64,000 nt of DNA from Kryptolebias marmoratus (lineage: Eukaryota; Chordata; Actinopteri; Cyprinodontiformes; Rivulidae). The DNA is taken from NCBI RefSeq assembly GCF_001649575.2, contig NC_051435.1, forward strand, positions 6,943,633 through 7,007,632. Direction: 5' to 3'. This document shows positions 60,843 through 64,000 of this stretch, in pieces; within the stretch, counting starts at the first letter, position 1; every line of letters begins with the position of its first letter. Made by a program: the position numbers and the translations under genes. The notes beneath the pieces are model-generated. The model saw only the letters and a list, made by a program, of their open reading frames with translations, was not told the origin of the DNA and searched no databases.

Positions 60843-63230
60843 TGTATGGAGACCTGAGGAGGGGATACTGATGCTTCCCTGATCTCCTGGAGCAATGCGA
60901 CTGGCTGTGGGAGCTGTCTTGAAGGAGGCAGAACAAACAAAGGTCAATCCTCTTTGACAGGCAAAGGAGTGCAGCCCCTCTGGGGAAAGCCTCCTGTTCA
61001 TTCACCAGTGCTTTTGCTACCTGGAGGCAAATTCCGCCCTGTCTTACAACAAAGGCCACTGGCTTAAACATGGGTTGACACTTGATGTCCTGGAGTGAAC
61101 GGCAATGCAGATTGAATATTTTTATTGAACTGAGAGATGAATTCCACCTCTGTCTGGAGGTAACTAGTAATTTATGTTACACATTCATATTAAAGTTTAA
61201 AATGTACACTTGAGAGGATATTGAGCAATTCAAAAACAATACACTCTATATATTTTTTCACACTCAACACAAACAGATTTTGCAGGAATAAATTGAATAT
61301 ATTGCATGCACCGTCTCATCTGATTCTTCTGTATTATTGAAAGTTTGTTTACTGCCTCTTAGATTTGCATGAAAGTAACATGTGGAAAATAAATAAATTT
61401 TCCACAGCAGTAGAAGAAGAACTAGGGGGACATCTGCGAGATACCAACAGTGTGTGAGGGGTACCTGCACATTAAAAGAAGGAGTTTCACAACTCAAGAC
61501 TGTAGAAATTTGGTTGTATTTTGAGGCCACATTTTAAAGAGTGCAGGTATTTTGCTGTTGTTTTTTTTAGGTCACAATCTATCCTCATTGGAAATAATTT
61601 GAAAAGATGGAAAACATGCTGGTGCTCAAAAACATAAAACAAAAACTTTTTAAAAGACTCAGGTAACTAATTAGTAAATGATTTACACCTTCAGGATAAT
61701 TACTGTTTGAGATAAACAAACTCCACATGATTGATTTGATTATGTTTATTTGTATATACTTCATAAAACCTTTTAATTGGACAAGCTGTCAAGTAGTTAA
61801 TAAAACTCCATTGGATTGAACTAATTTAGCTTATTCTCAGTTTTCCTTTATTGACCTTTGATCATTCTCTTTGTCTAGATTTTTAGTTTTATTTATTATA
61901 TGAGGGGGTTTTAATGATATGTCTAAATCAAGTGCTAATACTTGTCTTTTATCTGATGTCTGTAAAGAAAGCAGTGAAGGCTGTCACCAAACAGGTTCTG
62001 ATTGATGTCAGTCAATCTGAGCTCAGGGCTGAACCTGTCACTGTCTTTGCTGCCTTTAGCTCCGCCCACTGGAGGAAATTCAGAATAACAGTCACAGATT
62101 TTGTATGCTTTTGTTGACTATTGTAAAAATAATGAAGAAGATGAGAAAATGTAGCTGCTGAGAAACGCAACAGGAAGGACAGGGATGAGTGCTTTGTGAA
62201 GAAAATCAGTTTTGAGCACAATTGAGAGAAATTCTACTCTGCGCTCAGAAAAAAAAGGCTTATTGGGAACTGTTCAAACAGAAAGTTTTAAAGTCAAGAA
62301 GAGCATCAAAGTTGAAATGTCATTTGTTTGGAGCTTGGTGTGTAATATTATTGGCCTCCAGTGTTGGGTTTTAACACCAGGTTGGTGCTGATGTGCGCAG
62401 ACTGGTCCTAGCTGGTTTTATTGTGGTGATGGATCATTAGTAATCCATTAAACTGAAGCAGCTGTACTTAAATTTTAGTTTTTCTGCCTCCTGCCTGCTA
62501 TTGGTTCGCATTTTTATTAATGTAATATTTGTTTGCATGTGATTTTTAAATGAGGTGCAATTGTTAAAATTGAGCTGAGGTATTGAACTGAGTACCTGCT
62601 GGTTTTCTTCAAAATGAAGTTCTGTCAGAAAATCTTCATTATTTTTGAGAAAAATCCTGCCATGGGTACATATCTGTGGTTGGAGGAATCTTAAGGTGGA
62701 TTATCTAAAGTACAAAAGCATAAAAATCATGAAATGTTATTAGTACATGTTCATGACATAAATAAGTTGAACTTATTTTTATAGACAGCACCTTTTAAAG
62801 CTTTAGTTAAATATATGTAAGAAATTAAAAACTGTGACTTGAACAATCATTTTAGTGTTATAGTTGTGTGCATTCTGTAGTATTTTACATAATTTGGTCA
62901 GATTCATTGGTGTCAAAAAGTAAAATAACTTCATTTGCTGAATTATAAAAATAAAACATAACTAGAATCATTGTTTTGTTGGGCTTGTTGTAGTCAGATT
63001 CAAATATTAATGCTAAAACCTGGTTTTATAATGTGCAAAGTTTGAGTGTGTTTATTTTTTACATGACTCACATCCAACATAAACACACTCTTTGTCCCAC
63101 ATTTTGTTGGTCTGGATATGCTCACCCTACCCAAACCACCGTGGCAATTACCCACTCTTTTATTTTGAAACTACTGGGGCAGCAATAATAATTTTAAAAA
63201 TATTTTCCTTTTTCAGATTGATCATGGAAA
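60843..63230. other. Intergenic, no gene recognised
   Basis: The GC-richer 60850-61090 follows the repeat and may be part of a longer diverged copy. The open frame at 61914-62117 resembles no family. Confidence 0.45.
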
Positions 63231-64000
63231 TGAAAGAACTGTTCCCTAATCATTTAGAAATGCAAAGAAACTCCACACTAAACCCTAAAAAGACATCTAG
63301 GGCCATTACAGGAACGGGGATGCTCCTCTCACTCTGAGCTTGAGGATGCCAGGGGTAGGTCAAGGGCTCTGATTGTCAGTGTTTATTAATGGGCCCTGCT
63401 GAGGCTAGTGACAGCAGGGTGATCTCTGTGATGATGATGTCTTATTGCTTTCCATGAGCGCCTGAGGTACATACATATTTATGATGCGCTGCCACCTTGA
63501 AGCCTGCTAGAAATATCTGTTTAACACCTGGGCCGACCGGATGCTTCCTGAAGTACAGCTATAACAAACAGCCCTTTAGCACTACCAGTGCCTGTATCAC
63601 TAAAAAACAAAACAAAACATCTGTGCCATTTACAGTAAGGTGACATGATGACAGCATCATAGTTTGTCATCTTGTGTATTGTTTGAAAGATAATACAAAA
63701 GAGAAATTCACCCCGACAATAACCTCAAAGTCTCCATGGGAGCAATGTCAGCACTTCCTGTTAATCAGATGGCTTCTGACCACCAATTGAATTAATTTGA
63801 ACTAATTTGTGTGGCAGATTGATTTGCGGCACTACACGTGTATGTATTAAATATTAACAGCGAGCACTTCCTCAGGGACAGATGCGATTTTAAAGGGCAA
63901 CTTATGCGCAGTCGTTTAATTGATTAATACGAGCCACTCATTTTGAGCATACAGATTTGTTGTACTTACTTATTCATGTCTTCATAGAGAAAAGCGCTCT
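63231..64000. promoter_or_regulatory. Candidate conserved non-coding element cluster
   Basis: About 750 bp of balanced, non-repetitive sequence rich in putative homeodomain and other sites: GTTTATTAATGGGCCC near 63383, CATATTTATGATGCGC near 63474, CAATTGAATTAATTTGAAC near 63785, GCAGATTGATTTGCGGC near 63814 and GTTTAATTGATTAATACG near 63915. There is no open frame with exon cues. Its texture differs from the low-complexity sequence around it. It is inferred from appearance only; alignment to other teleosts would decide. Confidence 0.35.

Overview
The window looks like a teleost fish chromosome. Coding sequence is interrupted by spliceosomal introns (one only 86 bp), non-coding DNA dominates, and the repeats are fish-typical: Tc1-like transposons, Rex3/RTE-like LINE relics with a GATG-type tail, a Penelope-like element with a GIY-YIG endonuclease remnant, tRNA-derived SINE-like tails and long (AC), (CCAT), (ATAG) and (AT) microsatellites. 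The species cannot be named from this sequence.

Only one clearly functional gene is visible. Positions 2152-5709 (+) hold the last six coding exons (213 residues) of gmppa, the regulatory alpha subunit of GDP-mannose pyrophosphorylase. The first half of the gene lies upstream of the window, and positions 1-2151 are intron. About 21 kb downstream on the same strand, 26536-27015 carries a frameshifted relic of the first coding exon of an acid-sensing ion channel, best matched by ASIC4, ending in an intact-looking splice donor. GMPPA and ASIC4 are adjacent and co-oriented in human, so this is most simply a decayed asic4 duplicate in its ancestral place.

The rest is intergenic. Region by region: 5.7-15 kb holds repeat fragments and a palindromic TACCAGGTA minisatellite (11.2-11.5 kb); 15.4-16.7 kb a broken Tc1-like transposon; 20.5-20.9 kb a second Tc1-like relic on the minus strand; 24.8-25.4, 28.6-29.2 and 54.5-54.7 kb LINE relics; 34.6-35.1 kb the Penelope-like relic. 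About ten copies of one interspersed repeat family, in both orientations and sometimes with a duplicated core, are scattered over 12-56 kb. The final 30 kb has no recognisable exon. Several AT-rich but non-repetitive, homeobox-site-like patches there (49.5, 51.1-51.6, 58.7-59.3, 63.2-64.0 kb) are candidate conserved regulatory elements, which only alignment to other fishes can confirm.

I found no RNA gene, CRISPR array or operon-like system, and no convincing undescribed biochemical system. The asic4 relic and the repeat family are the most informative observations.
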